Of a DNA stretch of 64,000 bases, positions 36,046 to 48,456 are shown in pieces. The DNA is taken from NCBI GenBank assembly GCA_009746045.1, contig RPFO01000436.1, positions 2,123,133 to 2,187,132 on the forward strand, given 5' to 3'. Position numbers and translations under genes: made by a program. The notes beneath the pieces were generated by a model. The model made no database searches. It saw nothing but the letters and a program-made list of their open reading frames with translations, and was not told the DNA's origin. The DNA comes from Mesostigma viride (lineage: Eukaryota > Streptophyta > Mesostigmatophyceae > Mesostigmatales > Mesostigmataceae). Position 1 is the first letter of the stretch. Each line of letters begins with the position of its first letter.

Positions 36046-36930
36046 CAGAAATGGTGTCCACCAAGCTATTCCCCCCACACCCACAGTTGTCCTTGTCCAC
36101 ATACCTTTCCAGTACAGTTGTCCTCAGCTTCTCAGCAACGGGCGACTCCTCTCCTTCTTGATGCCTTGACAGATATCACATAAACAAAACACGATCACGA
36201 GAGCATCAGGATTGTTAGAGGTTTCCTCCATCAACGACCGTAAGATACACACACCTCAAAAACCAACTTTCTTGTCCTCCCAAATAACATATGTTTTTAA
36301 ATGTAAAATAAATCACATTCATATTCTGTCACTTGATTTAACCACACAATTGTTCAGGTCCAACGCCCGTTGGCATTACGCCTCTTCCCGGTAAAATACT
36401 ATTTATTGCTCCAACCCCACAAGAAACTCGTTCCGGACCTGTTCGAAGCGAAGAGCACTGCCAGGGATCGGAGTCGAGCCAGATTTGTGTGCGGAACATG
36501 ATGGCTGGCCTACGTGGTGTGGAGCAATAATGTCGACATTTTCAGTGACTGTTCAGCCTAAAAAAATAACAAGCAGATGCGACGGCCCCTCCATTAAACA
36601 AATTATCCACCACTGTTGCGCTACACTAGCAATGTTTGTCAAGGTCCAACGGCCGTTGGCATCAAATAAATCACAACCATTGGTCACTCCATTTAACAAA
36701 ATACCCACAACTTTTTAACCACACTAGAAATGTTTTTTGAGGTCCAACGGCCGTTGGAATCCAAAAAATGCCGAATTCATGTCAAATTTATATAAATGTG
36801 ACAGTTGACAGAATTAGAGATAATTAAATCATCAAATCCAGCTTTAGCCATCAGCCTTACCCATCAGCAAAAATTGGCGAATTTCATTCAATATTAGAAT
36901 TCAAAATTTATTAATGAAATTTATGTTTCA
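36046..36930. other. AT-rich spacer with three palindrome copies, no supported gene
   Basis: The only recurring signals are the palindrome (36646, 36744) and a damaged copy (36360). The palindrome phrase here is followed by CAT or AAT rather than CTC. Confidence 0.5.
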
Positions 36931-37878
36931 TCATTCAACCTCTTCAGAATCCTCATCCAAACACAACATCATGTCCCCTTTCCACTTGTACATACTACTC
37001 TCGGCCAAATACAGCAAGCGTGCCTTCTTCCCCCCAAAAAACTTGAGATAATCCGGTGTGAAGATTGTTCCGCTGAGGACCTGCATAGCTAACTCCACCA
37101 AAACGCTTGCCATATCCTCCTCCCTACACCTCCTCTCTAATAAGGCCTTCATGTCTGCGTTCTCATCAAATCCCATGATCAGAACTGCACATGCCATTCC
37201 TCCCCCCTCCAGAGGCAGCCCCTCCAAAAGCTTCACCCATTCTGCCTCCCTACGCGCTCTCCTCCCCGGAGGAAAAAAAATGTCCTCATCCGGGTCATAA
37301 GGAGTATCGCAGAACCAGAAAATGCTCCTTAACCCCCATAGTTCATAATTATCGTACAAGTCATCCATTTCCTTTCCCAATTGGCGTAAGCGAGCTGTCC
37401 ACCCCCTCCAATTCCTCTCCAACACACGTCTCCTCTCAGCACGCTCGGACCTGAACAACCCTCCCATCGTCCTTGCTCGTGCATGTCCCTCTGGTGCTGG
37501 CTGGCGTCCTAACACCTCCTCAACTTCTTCACAATATACCTTAAAATACATTCCCCTTGTGACGAGTGTGTAGGGGGTGATATCAGCGCTTGCACACTTT
37601 ACTTGCCCGCCATACAATTCTCGGAAAAGAGACTCAGTTATCAATGTACGAGGACCATCCCCGAATGCGTCCACGAACCCAGAAATTAACTTAAAGCTGA
37701 ATTGGGGTTCATACCTCCCCGACACCGCTTCCCTAGCCCCTCTACAAACTGCTTCAAAGCGGGCTACGTCGGGCGCCTCCATAAAAGCTGCGACTTCGGT
37801 CCAAATTTCCCACGGCAGTGAGATATCCCCTTCCATTATCGGCCCCGACGTCAAACTTGTCCCCTCTGCACATAACAT
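36931..37878 (-). CDS. F-box-like protein
   Basis: First ATG at 37878; a second, MEGDISLP at 37836, would start just before the domain. The segment ISLPWEIWTEVAAFMEAPDV and then ARFEAVCRGAREAVS matches the F-box pattern (L-P-x-E-I-W, hydrophobic helix, D-V-A-R-F, V-C-R-x-x-R-E). F-box proteins link substrates to SCF ubiquitin ligases through SKP1. The remaining ~250 residues show no LRR, Kelch or WD repeats, only charged helices and Trp-rich segments. A damaged palindrome (37957) lies ~80 bp upstream. The C-terminus is acidic (DEDSEEVE). Confidence 0.65.
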   Translation of the reverse strand: MLCAEGTSLTSGPIMEGDISLPWEIWTEVAAFMEAPDVARFEAVCRGAREAVSGRYEPQFSFKLISGFVDAFGDGPRTLITESLFRELYGGQVKCASADITPYTLVTRGMYFKVYCEEVEEVLGRQPAPEGHARARTMGGLFRSERAERRRVLERNWRGWTARLRQLGKEMDDLYDNYELWGLRSIFWFCDTPYDPDEDIFFPPGRRARREAEWVKLLEGLPLEGGGMACAVLIMGFDENADMKALLERRCREEDMASVLVELAMQVLSGTIFTPDYLKFFGGKKARLLYLAESSMYKWKGDMMLCLDEDSEEVE

Positions 37879-38021
37879 ACATCGACGTCCATCCTTAAAA
37901 AAAATGAGGTTTTGTCGGAAAGAAAATATGCAAACGTTAGGCGAGGTTTCCAATCCCTAACGGCCGTTGGGTCACTAATTGTTGTTTAACCCACTACAGT
38001 CGCATGAGAGAAAACGAAAGT

Positions 38022-38157
38022 CAATTTTATTCCAATTTCAAAGTGAAAGGAGAATCCACTATTACACCATTTTACAACACAAATCAGGTCAATTTTATTC
38101 CAATTTCAAAGTAAAAAGAGAATTCACCATTACACCATTTTACAACACAAATCAGGA
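38022..38157 (+). repeat. ~68-bp direct duplication
   Basis: TCAATTTTATTCCAATTTCA through TTTTACAACACAAATCAGG occurs twice in tandem, about 90% alike, in the spacer after the MYND gene. Confidence 0.85.
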
Positions 38158-38239
38158 CTACATACACAAATTTCAAACCCAAAATGCGTCCAGTTATCCA
38201 ACCTCAAAAGCAAATTATTACTCTACATTTCCAGTTTTT

Positions 38240-39014
38240 CTATGAGGAAGAACCGTAGTAGAAGGTGAAGGAGAAGTCGACCTCAGAGAAGTCGACCTGA
38301 GTTCCATCCAGTATGGTCGTCCTGTTTACCCCCCTTATCACCCCTGCCAGCCCCTCCCTTGCTTGCCTCAGACGTTCGCATCTATCCTTATGCCTACTCC
38401 AGTCAGCACGCTGGCACTCCTCACTGCAATATCTGGCATCCCTACATCCTCTACACCACTTCTGAGGGCCTGTTTGGCACCCACACCCCTCCTTGGAGCA
38501 ATTTCGCATACCACGCATGGGTCCCCATCCCTCACGATCGGGTCAGAGAGCAAGAAAAGTTCATGTTGAGGGGTACTTCTGCCCCTACACACGCGTCAGC
38601 CCTCACGCGCAGGGAAGACGTAACATTCGGGTAAAATGCGCGCCCGTAGGTGCACCCAACCTGAGCCCCTTCCTCTTCCCCCAACTCTATCTTTGGCCCC
38701 TTTGTAATGAACGACACCAAAAGGCGGAACTCCCTCGTTGGGTCTATTGGCGCTCTTAGATCCATCTGTGGTACGAAAAAACCCTGTTGAATACAGAAGT
38801 TCATATCAGCTAGCTGGGCGTACATAACCCTCTCCATTTGGCTGAACGAATCAAACGCCAATAAAACGGCCAAGTGGCGGCCTGTCTTCTCCTGCGCGAC
38901 ACGAACTTCCTCGAATATGACACGCGACAGAAAGCGAACTTGTTTGTAAACGTTTTGAAGGACGCTTCCGTAGACTTCATTCACGATCTCGGACTCATTC
39001 GCGATCTCGGCCAT
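38240..39014 (-). CDS. Novel N-domain plus MYND zinc finger protein, copy 2 (one frameshift)
   Basis: Start MAEIANESE at 39014 matches MAETGELES of copy 1. The N-domain reads AVLLAFDSFSQMERV...LADMNFCIQQGFFVP...EFRLLVSFITKG. That frame ends at 38532. One base over, in the CCC near 38548, gives DREGWGPMRGMRNCSKEGC and a complete MYND finger (C..C, KWCRGCRDARYCSEECQRADW, H..C). The same domain pair in two loci argues that it is a real architecture. The frameshift differs in site and direction from copy 1, so either this copy is decaying or both suffer indel errors. Confidence 0.68.
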
Positions 39015-39194
39015 CTTTTTCAGGGAAAAAACGAACAAAAAGATTTACATCGCGGCCAAAAAAACGCGTTTTCCCATTAGTGTGTTTGCCTAATTTATTG
39101 TAATCATTCATTTTTAAAACAGTCAGGTCCTTCACAACCTCAGAAAATGATTTCATTAAATTGGCATATACATTTAAAAACATCTTAGGTCGCA

Positions 39195-39449
39195 CTACTT
39201 TTTGCGTTTCAGTTTACGTTTGTTTCCCGGTTGAATAAAGTTGACACCATCCCCTTCATCGTCGGAAATTAAGGCCGGCATTTCGTCCACTTCAGCTTGT
39301 ACATCATCTTTTTTCATCACAACCATGGCTGGAATTGAATCCCAAAATTTCTCAATCGCTCTAACAACTTCGGCTGGCAGTTTTTTGGCCCCCCGTTCAA
39401 CTGCCTCTCTCTCCTGGTTCGACACCGAAACGTCCTTGTCTTTCTCCAT
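39195..39449 (-). CDS. Small charged protein with basic C-terminus
   Basis: 84 residues from an ATG at 39449. It has a helical segment (EREAVERGAKKLPAEVVRAI), an acidic patch (DDEGDGVNF) and a C-terminal KRKLKRKK that could act as a nuclear localisation signal. No domain recognised. A palindrome lies ~100 bp upstream (39558). Confidence 0.45.
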   Translation of the reverse strand: MEKDKDVSVSNQEREAVERGAKKLPAEVVRAIEKFWDSIPAMVVMKKDDVQAEVDEMPALISDDEGDGVNFIQPGNKRKLKRKK

Positions 39450-40028
39450 TGAAAAAAACTGCACGTGAAGCACAACTGGCACAACCAATGTAAGTAAACC
39501 TAGTACCTTCAGGGGCGGATTAATTCATCAGCCGGAGTACAATTTTATTTTACAACGCCAACGGCCGTTGGCATTACAGCAATGAAGTTAAGATAAAAAC
39601 GTCGTAATGCAACGGCTGATAAAACTGGCGTATAATCAATAACGCAAAAAAAATTGGCAAGAACTTTTTTTTGGAGGTCCAACGGCCGTTGGCATCACGT
39701 AAATCACAACAGCAATGATGGAAACTGATTTTGCAAGTCCAACGGCCGTTGGCATCAAGAAAATCAGAAGAGGGAGCGACTGCCCAAAAAACGCATAATA
39801 ATAAAACAAGTACCTTGCAGGTGGTTGACAGACGCGAATCTTGTGTGGCGACGTGGAATCTGCAAGGAATGCGCAAAAACGTTGCAATCAGAATTACAAG
39901 GATTACATATTTTCCACATTTAGTTTTTCAGGTCCAACGGCCGTTGGCATGAGATTAATAAGAATACCACTACATGCGTGTGAGAAAATTGTGCCGGGTG
40001 ACAGAATTAAATCCAAGTTGCCCAGCAG

Positions 40029-40503
40029 GTGGGAGGGAGGGAGGGAGGGAGGGAGGGAGGGAGGAGGGGGAAGGAGGGAGGGAGGGAAGGAGGGAAGGAG
40101 GGAGGGAGGGAGGGAGAGGGAGGAGGGAGGAGGGAGGGAGGGAAGGAGGGAAGGAGGGAAGGAGGGAAGGAGGGAAGGAGGGAAGGAGGGAAGGAGGGAA
40201 GGAGGGAAGGAGGGAGGAGGAAGGAGGGAGGAGGGAAGGAGGGAAGGAGGGAAGGAGGGAAGGAGGGAAGGAGGGAAGGAGGGAAGGAGGGAAGGAGGGA
40301 AGGAGGGAAGGAGGGAAGGAGGGAAGGAGGGAAGGAGGGAAGGAGGGAAGGAGGGAAGGAGGGAAGGAGGGAAGGAGGGAAGGAGGGAAGGAGGGAAGGA
40401 GGGAAGGAGGGAAGGAGGGAAGGAGGGAAGGAGGGAAGGAGGAAGGAGGGAAGGAGGGAAGGAGGGAAGGAGGGAAGGAGGGAAGGAGGGAAGGAGGGAA
40501 GGA
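40029..40503 (+). repeat. GGGA / GGAAGGAG microsatellite
   Basis: A pure purine array: GGGA units at the left edge, then GGAAGGAG units. Open frames here are artefacts of the 4/8-bp period. Confidence 0.97.
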
Positions 40504-43405
40504 TAAATACCTAGGGGGGGGGCTGGCATGCATAAATACCTAGGGGGGGGCTGGCATGCATAAAACCTAGGGGGGGTGCTGGCATGCATAAATACCTAGG
40601 GGGGGGGCTGGCATGCATAAATACCTAGGGGGGGTGCTGGCATGCATAAATACCTAGGGGGGGTGCTGGCATGCATAAATACCTAGGGGGGGTGCTGGCA
40701 TGCATAAATACCTAGGGGGGGTGCTGGCATGCATAAATACCTAGGGGGGGTGCTGGCATGCATAAATACCTAGGGGGGGTGCTGGCATGCATAAATACCT
40801 AGGGGGGGTGCTGGCATGCATAAATACCTAGGGGGGGTGCTGGCATGCATAAATACCTAGGGGGGGTGCTGGCATGCATAAATACCTAGGGGGGGTGCTG
40901 GCATGCATAAATACCTAGGGGGGGTGCTGGCATGCATAAATACCTAGGGGGGTGCTGGCATGCATAAATACCTAGGGGGGGTGCTGGCATGCATAAATAC
41001 CTAGGGGGGGTGCTGGCATGCATAAATACCTAGGGGGGGTGCTGGCATGCATAAATACCTAGGGGGGTGCTGGCATGCATAAATACCTAGGGGGGGTGCT
41101 GGCATGCATAAATACCTAGGGGGGGTGCTGGCATGCATAAATACCTAGGGGGGGGCTGGCATGCATAAATACCTAGGGGGGGTGCTGGCATGCATAAATA
41201 CCTAGGGGGGGGCTGGCATGCATAAATACCTAGGGGGGGTGCTGGCATGCATAAATACCTAGGGGGGGTGCTGGCATGCATAAATACCTAGGGGGGGGGC
41301 TGGCATGCATAAATACCTAGGGGGGGTGCTGGCATGCATAAATACCTAGGGGGGGTGCTGGCATGCATAAATACCTAGGGGGGGTGCTGGCATGCATAAA
41401 TACCTAGGGGGGGTGCTGGCATGCATAAATACCTAGGGGGGGGGCTGGCATGCATAAATACCTAGGGGGGGTGCTGGCATGCATAAATACCTAGGGGGGG
41501 TGCTGGCATGCATAAATACCTAGGGGGGGTGCTGGCATGCATAAATACCTAGGGGGGGTGCTGGCATGCATAAATACCTAGGGGGGGTGCTGGCATGCAT
41601 AAATACCTAGGGGGGTGCTGGCATGCATAAATACCTAGGGGGGGGGCTGGCATGCATAAATACCTAGGGGGGGTGCTGGCATGCATAAATACCTAGGGGG
41701 GTGCTGGCATGCATAAATACCTAGGGGGGGGCTGGCATGCATAAATACCTAGGGGGGGTGCTGGCATGCATAAATACCTAGGGGGGGTGCTGGCATGCAT
41801 AAATACCTAGGGGGGGTGCTGGCATGCATAAATACCTAGGGGGGGTGCTGGCATGCATAAATACCTAGGGGGGTGCTGGCATGCATAAATACCTAGGGGG
41901 GGGCTGGCATGCATAAATACCTAGGGGGGGTGCTGGCATGCATAAATACCTAGGGGGGGGCTGGCATGCATAAATACCTAGGGGGGGTGCTGGCATGCAT
42001 AAATACCTAGGGGGGTGCTGGCATGCATAAATACCTAGGGGGGGGCTGGCATGCATAAATACCTAGGGGGGGTGCTGGCATGCATAAATACCTAGGGGGG
42101 GTGCTGGCATGCATAAATACCGAGGGGGGGGCTGGCATGCATAAATACCGAGGGGGGGTGCTGGCATGCATAAATACCTAGGGGGGGTGCTGGCATGCAT
42201 AAATACCTAGGGGGGGTGCTGGCATGCATAAATACCGGGGGGGTGCTGGCATGCATAAATACCTAGGGGGGGTGCTGGCATGCATAAATACCTAGGGGGG
42301 GGCTGGCATGCATAAATACCTAGGGGGGGTGCTGGCATGCATAAATACCTAGGGGGGGTGCTGGCATGCATAAATACCTAGGGGGGTGCTGGCATGCATA
42401 AATACCGAGGGGGGGTGCTGGCATGCATAAATACCTAGGGGGGTGCTGGCATGCATAAATACCGAGGGGGGGTGCTGGCATGCATAAATACCTAGGGGGG
42501 GTGCTGGCATGCATAAATACCTAGGGGGGGTGCTGGCATGCATAAATACCGAGGGGGGGTGCTGGCATGCATAAATACCTAGGGGGGTGCTGGCATGCAT
42601 AAATACCTAGGGGGGGGGGCTGGCATGCATAAATACCTAGGGGGGGGCTGGCATGCATAAATACCTAGGGGGGGTGCTGGCATGCATAAATACCTAGGGG
42701 GGTGCTGGCATGCATAAATACCTAGGGGGGGGCTGGCATGCATAAATACGTCGGGGGGTCGCTGGCATGCATAAATACCTAGGGGGGTGCTGGCATGCAT
42801 AAATACCTAGGGGGGGTGCTGGCATGCATAAATACCTAGGGGGGGGGCTGCCATTCGTACCTTTTTTTCTTTTTTTTATTTTTAAGCCGGCCTGGGGCAG
42901 CGGCGGCGGGTGGACGAAAACTGATAGCATTCCCGTTCGTGCATCCCGTGACCACCGGCCACCAAACGGAGGCACGACACCAAGGCAGATCAAGCACCAA
43001 AGGAAGCAGCAAGGACGTTGACGTTATTAACCAAGAATGGGGGTGCTGGCATGCATCAATACCTAGGGGGGGGTGCTGGCATGCATAAATACATGTGGGG
43101 GGTGCTGGCATGCATAAATACCTAGGGGGGGGGCTGGCATGCATAAATACGTCGGGGGGTCGCTGGCATGCATAAATACGTCGGGTGGGGTGCTGGCATG
43201 CATAAATACCTAGGGGGGGTGCTGGCATGCATAAATACCTAGGGGGGGGTGCTGGCATGCATAAATACCGAGGGGGGGGGGCTGGCATGCATAAATACCT
43301 AGGGGGGGTGCTGGCATGCATAAATACCTAGGGGGGGGGGCTGGCATGCATAAATACCTAGGGGGGGTGCAGGCATGCATAAATACCGAGGGGGGGGTGC
43401 TGGCA
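40504..43405 (+). repeat. 29-bp minisatellite (about 80-90 copies), unit with CCTAGG and GCATGCAT
   Basis: The unit is CATAAATACCTAGG, a G-run of 6-9, then TGCTGGCATG. Copies vary mainly in G-run length and in CCTAGG versus CCGAGG. One ~190-bp module interrupts it at 42848-43033. From 43034 the copies become more divergent (ACATGTGG, ACGTCGGG variants). Confidence 0.96.
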
Positions 43406-43411
43406 TGCATC

Positions 43412-46400
43412 ACACCCACACTGCATGACACCCATCCACGCATGCCAGCACCCCATGACACCCATCCATGCATGCCAGCGCCCCATTACACCCATCCATG
43501 CATGCCAGCACCCCACTACACCCATCCATGCATGCCAGCACCCCATGACACCCATCCACGCATGCCAGCACCCCATGACACCCATCCATGCATGCCAGCA
43601 CCCCATGACACCCATCCATGCATGCCAGCACCCCATGACACCCATCCACGCATGCCAGCACCCCACTACACCCATCCATGCATGCCAGCACCCCATCACA
43701 CCCATCCATGCATGCCAGCACCCCATGACACCCATCCATGCATGCCAGCACCCCATGACACCCATCCACGCATGCCAGCACCCCATGACACCCATCCATG
43801 CATGCCAGCACCCCATGACACCCATCCATGCATGCCAGCACCCCATGACACCCATCCATGCATGCCAGCACCCCATGACACCCATCCACGCATGCCAGCA
43901 CCCCACTACACCCATCCATGCCAATAATGCATTGATTCCAACAAATGAATAAGTGGGGCTGCCATTCGTACCTTTTTTTCTTTTTCCTTGGTTTTTACTG
44001 GGGGCCGGCCTGGGGGGCAGCGGCGGCGGGTGGACGAAAACTGATAGCGTTCCCGTTTGTGCATCCCGTGACCACCGGCCACCAAACGGAGGCACGACAC
44101 CAAGGCAGATCAAGCACCAAAGGAAGCAGCAAGGACGTTGACGTTATTAACCATCCATGCATGCCAGCACCCCATGACACCCATCCATGCATGCCAGCAC
44201 CCCATGACACCCATCCACGCATGCCAGCACCCCACTTCACCCATCCATGCATGCCAGCACCCCACTACACCCATCCACGCATGCCAGCACCCCACTTCAC
44301 CCATCCATGCATGCCAGCACCCCACTACACCCATCCACGCATGCCAGCACCCCATGACACCCATCCATGCATGCCAGCGCCCCATTACACCCATCCATGC
44401 ATGCCAGCACCCCACTACACCCATCCATGCATGCCAGCACCCCATCACACCCATCCATGCATGCCAGCACCCCATGACACCCATCCACGCATGCCAGCAC
44501 CCCACTTCACCCATCCATGCATGCCAGCACCCCACTACACCCATCCACGCATGCCAGCACCCCATGACACCCATCCATGCATGCCAGCACCCCATGACAC
44601 CCATCCATGCATGCCAGCACCCCACTACACCCATCCATGCATGCCAGCACCCCACTTCACCCATCCATGCATGCCAGCACCCCACTACACCCATCCACGC
44701 ATGCCAGCACCCCATGACACCCATCCACGCATGCCAGCGCCCCATGACACCCATCCATGCATGCCAGCACCCCACTACACCCATCCATGCATGCCAGCAC
44801 CCCATCACACCCTGCACGCATGCCAGCACCCCACTACACCCATCCATGCCAATAATGCATTGATTCCAACAAATGAATAAGTGGGGCTGCCATTCGTACC
44901 TTTTTTTCTTTTTCCTTGGTTTTTACTGGGGGCCGGCCTGGGGGGCAGCGGCGGCGGGTGGACGAAAACTGATAGCGTTCCCGTTTGTGCATCCCGTGAC
45001 CACCGGCCACCAAACGGAGGCACGACACCAAGGCAGATCAAGCACCAAAGGAAGCAGCAAGGACGTTGACGTTATTAACCATCCATGCATGCCAGCACCC
45101 CATGACACCCATCCATGCATGCCAGCACCCCATGACACCCATCCACGCATGCCAGCACCCCACTTCACCCATCCATGCATGCCAGCACCCCACTACACCC
45201 ATCCACGCATGCCAGCACCCCACTTCACCCATCCATGCATGCCAGCACCCCACTACACCCATCCACGCATGCCAGCACCCCATGACACCCATCCATGCAT
45301 GCCAGCGCCCCATTACACCCATCCATGCATGCCAGCACCCCACTACACCCATCCATGCATGCCAGCACCCCATCACACCCATCCATGCATGCCAGCACCC
45401 CATGACACCCATCCACGCATGCCAGCACCCCACTTCACCCATCCATGCATGCCAGCACCCCACTACACCCATCCACGCATGCCAGCACCCCATGACACCC
45501 ATCCATGCATGCCAGCGCCCCATTACACCCATCCATGCATGCCAGCACCCCACTACACCCATCCATGCATGCCAGCACCCCACTTCACCCATCCATGCAT
45601 GCCAGCACCCCACTACACCCATCCACGCATGCCAGCACCCCATGACACCCATCCACGCATGCCAGCGCCCCATGACACCCATCCATGCATGCCAGCACCC
45701 CACTACACCCATCCATGCATGCCAGCACCCCATGACACCCATCCATGCATGCCAGCACCCCATGACCATCATCCACGCTTGCCAGCACCCCACTACACCC
45801 ATCCATGCATGCCAGCACCCCATCACACCCATCCATGCATGCCAGCACCCCATGACACCCATCCACGCATGCCAGCACCCCATCACACCCATCCATGCAT
45901 GCCAGCACCCCATGACACCCATCCATGCATGCCAGCGCCCCATGACACCCATCCATGCATGCCAGCACCCCATGACACCCATCCACGCATGCCAGCACCC
46001 CATCACACCCATCCATGCATGCCAGCACCCCATGACACCCATCCATGCATGCCAGCACCCCATGACACCCATCCATGCATGCCAGCACCCCATGACACCC
46101 ATCCATGCATGCCAGCACCCCATGACACCCATCCATGCATGCCAGCACCCCATGACACCCATCCATGCATGCCAGCACCCCACTACACCCATCCATGCAT
46201 GCCAGCACCCCATCACACCCATCCATGCATGCCAGCACCCCACTACACCCATCCATGCATGCCAGCACCCCACTACACCCATCCACGCATGCCAGCACCC
46301 CATGACACCCATCCATGCATGCCAGCACCCCATGACACCCATCCATGCATGCCAGCACCCCACTACACCCATCCATGCATGCCAGCACCCCATCACACCC

Positions 46401-47335
46401 ATCCATGCATGCCAGCACCCCACTACACCCATCCATGCATGCCAGCACCCCACTACACCCATCCACGCATGCCAGCACCCCATGACACCCATCCATGCAT
46501 GCCAGCACCCCATGACACCCATCCATGCATGCCAGCACCCCATGACACCCATCCACGCATGCCAGCACCCCATGACACCCATCCAGGCATGCAAGCACCC
46601 CACTACACCCATCCATGCCAATAATGCATTGATTCCAACAAATGAATAAGTGGGGCTGCCATTCGTACCTTTTTTTCTTTTTCCTTGGTTTTTACAGGGG
46701 GCCGGCCTGGGGGGCAGCGGCGGCGGGTGGACGAAAACTGATAGCGTTCCCGTTTGTGCATCCCGTGACCACCGGCCACCAAACGGAGGCACGACACCAA
46801 GGCAGATCAAGCACCAAAGGAAGCAGCAAGGACGTTGACGTTATTAACCATCCATGCATGCCAGCACCCCATGACACCCATCCACGCATGCCAGCACCCC
46901 ATGACACCCATCCATGCATGCCAGCACCCCATGACACCCATCCACGCATGCCAGCACCCCATGACACCCATCCATGCATGCCAGCACCCCACTACACCCA
47001 TCCACGCAGGCCAGCACCCCATGACACCCATCCATGCATGCCAGCACCCCATGACACCCATCCATGCATGCCAGCACCCCACTACACCCATCCATGCATG
47101 CCAGCACCCCATGACACCCATCCATGCATGCCAGCACCCCATGACACCCATCCATGCATGCCAGCACCCCATGACACCCATCCATGCGTGCCAGCACCCC
47201 ACTACACCCATCCATGCATGCCAGCACCCCATGACACCCATCCACGCATGCCAGCACCCCATGACACCCATCCATGCATGCCAGCACCCCATGACACCCA
47301 TCCAGGCATGCAAGCACCCCACTACACCCATCCAT
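43412..47335 (+). repeat. 30-bp minisatellite sharing an inverted core with the 29-bp array
   Basis: The unit is CATCCATGCATGCCAGCACC plus CCATGACACC, with CACTACA, CACTTCA and CATCACA variants. It occurs in blocks separated by the ~195-bp module. The core ATGCATGCCAGCACCCC is the reverse complement of GGGGTGCTGGCATGCAT in the 29-bp unit, so the two arrays face each other across 43405. A 30-bp unit leaves every frame open. Confidence 0.96.
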
Positions 47336-47568
47336 GCCAATAATGCATTGATTCCAACAAATGAATAAGTGGGGCTGCCATTCGTACCTTTTTTTCTTTT
47401 TCCTTGGTTTTTACAGGGGGCCGGCCTGGGGGCAGCGGCGGCGGGTGGACGAAAACTGATAGCGTTCCCGTTTGTGCATCCCGTGACCACCGGCCACCAA
47501 ATGGAGGCACGACACCAGGGCAGATCAAGCACCAAAGGAAGCAGCAAGGACGTTGACGTTATTAACCA

Positions 47569-48190
47569 AGAATGGGGGTGCTGGCATGCATAAATATCAA
47601 CATTATTAACCAAGAATGGCAGCCGGGGGAAAGATGTCGACTACATTGCAGGCCGGAAAAAACGATCATACGGCGCTGCCATGGCAAGAAAACCCAGCAA
47701 CCCAGCAACGCCTGATTCGAACCCAGAAAAGAAAACATGCACGACAGCCTGCTTCAATAATGCATTGATTCCAACAAATGAATAAGCGCGGCTGCCATTC
47801 GTACCTTTTTTTCTTTTTCCTTGGTTTTTACAGGGGGCCGGCCTGGGGGGCAGCGGCGGCGGGTGGACGAAAACTGATAGCGTTCCCGTTTGTGCATCCC
47901 GTGACCACCGGCCACCAAATGGAGGCACGACACCAAGGCAGATCAAGCACCAAAGGAAGCAGCAAGGACGTTGACGTTATTAACCAAGAATGGGGGTGCT
48001 GGCATGCATAAATATCAACATTATTAACCAAGAATGGCAGCCGGGGGAAAGATGTCGACTACATTGCAGGCCGGAAAAAACGATCATACGGCGCTGCCAT
48101 GGCAAGAAAACCCAGCAACCCAGCAACGCAGCTATAAGGGAACCCAGAAAAGAAAACATGCACGACAGCCTGCTTCAATAATGCATTGAT
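47569..48190 (+). repeat. ~420-bp tandem duplication
   Basis: The segment with AAGAATGGGGGTGCTGGCAT, AAATATCAACATTATTAACC, GAAAGATGTCGACTACATTG and AAACATGCACGACAGCCTGC occurs at 47569-47754 and 47987-48175, together with the following ~195-bp module. Confidence 0.9.
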
Positions 48191-48378
48191 TCCAACAAAT
48201 GAATAAGCGCGGCTGCCATTCGTACCTTTTTTTCTTTTTCCTTGGTTTTTACAGGGGGCCGGCCTGGGGGCAGCGGCGGCGGGTGGACGTTTTCCTTGGT
48301 TTTTACAGGGGCGCACGCAAGGATGCTGCACACAATTAAAGGCACAATGCAGGGCATACACCATAAGCAAGCGAATCA

Positions 48379-48456
48379 GTTGACGGGCTACACAATTAAA
48401 GCAAACGCGACGTTCAGAATCACAGCTACAATTTCTGATTCTTCTAGCCCGTCAAC
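48379..48456. other. Nested inverted repeat (hairpin-forming)
   Basis: GTTGACGGGCTA (48379-48390) pairs perfectly with TAGCCCGTCAAC (48445-48456), and inside it AGAATCA pairs with TGATTCT. It could be a structured RNA or a foldback element remnant. No function is assigned. Confidence 0.6.

Larger units (their letters stand above)
42848..48287 (+). repeat. Dispersed ~195-bp module, seven copies between minisatellite blocks
   Basis: Copies lie at 42848-43033, 43921-44153, 44849-45080, 46618-46850, 47337-47568, 47755-47986 and partially at 48176-48287. Each has CTGCCATTCGTACC, a long pyrimidine tract, TTGGTTTTTACAG, a GC-rich GGCCGGCCTGG segment and GGACGTTGACGTTATTAACC. Most also share a leader, AATAATGCATTGATTCCAAC. 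The pyrimidine tract plus ACAG resembles a 3' splice site. Confidence 0.9.

Noticed and set aside
40504-43405. CRISPR-like regular array
   Set aside because: The unit repeats without unique spacers and the context is eukaryotic; it is a minisatellite.
43316-47368. Frames up to 590 codons with 10-residue repeats (HPMTPIHACQ and its complement)
   Set aside because: The 30-bp unit is a multiple of three and has no stop in most frames; all frames on both strands are open.
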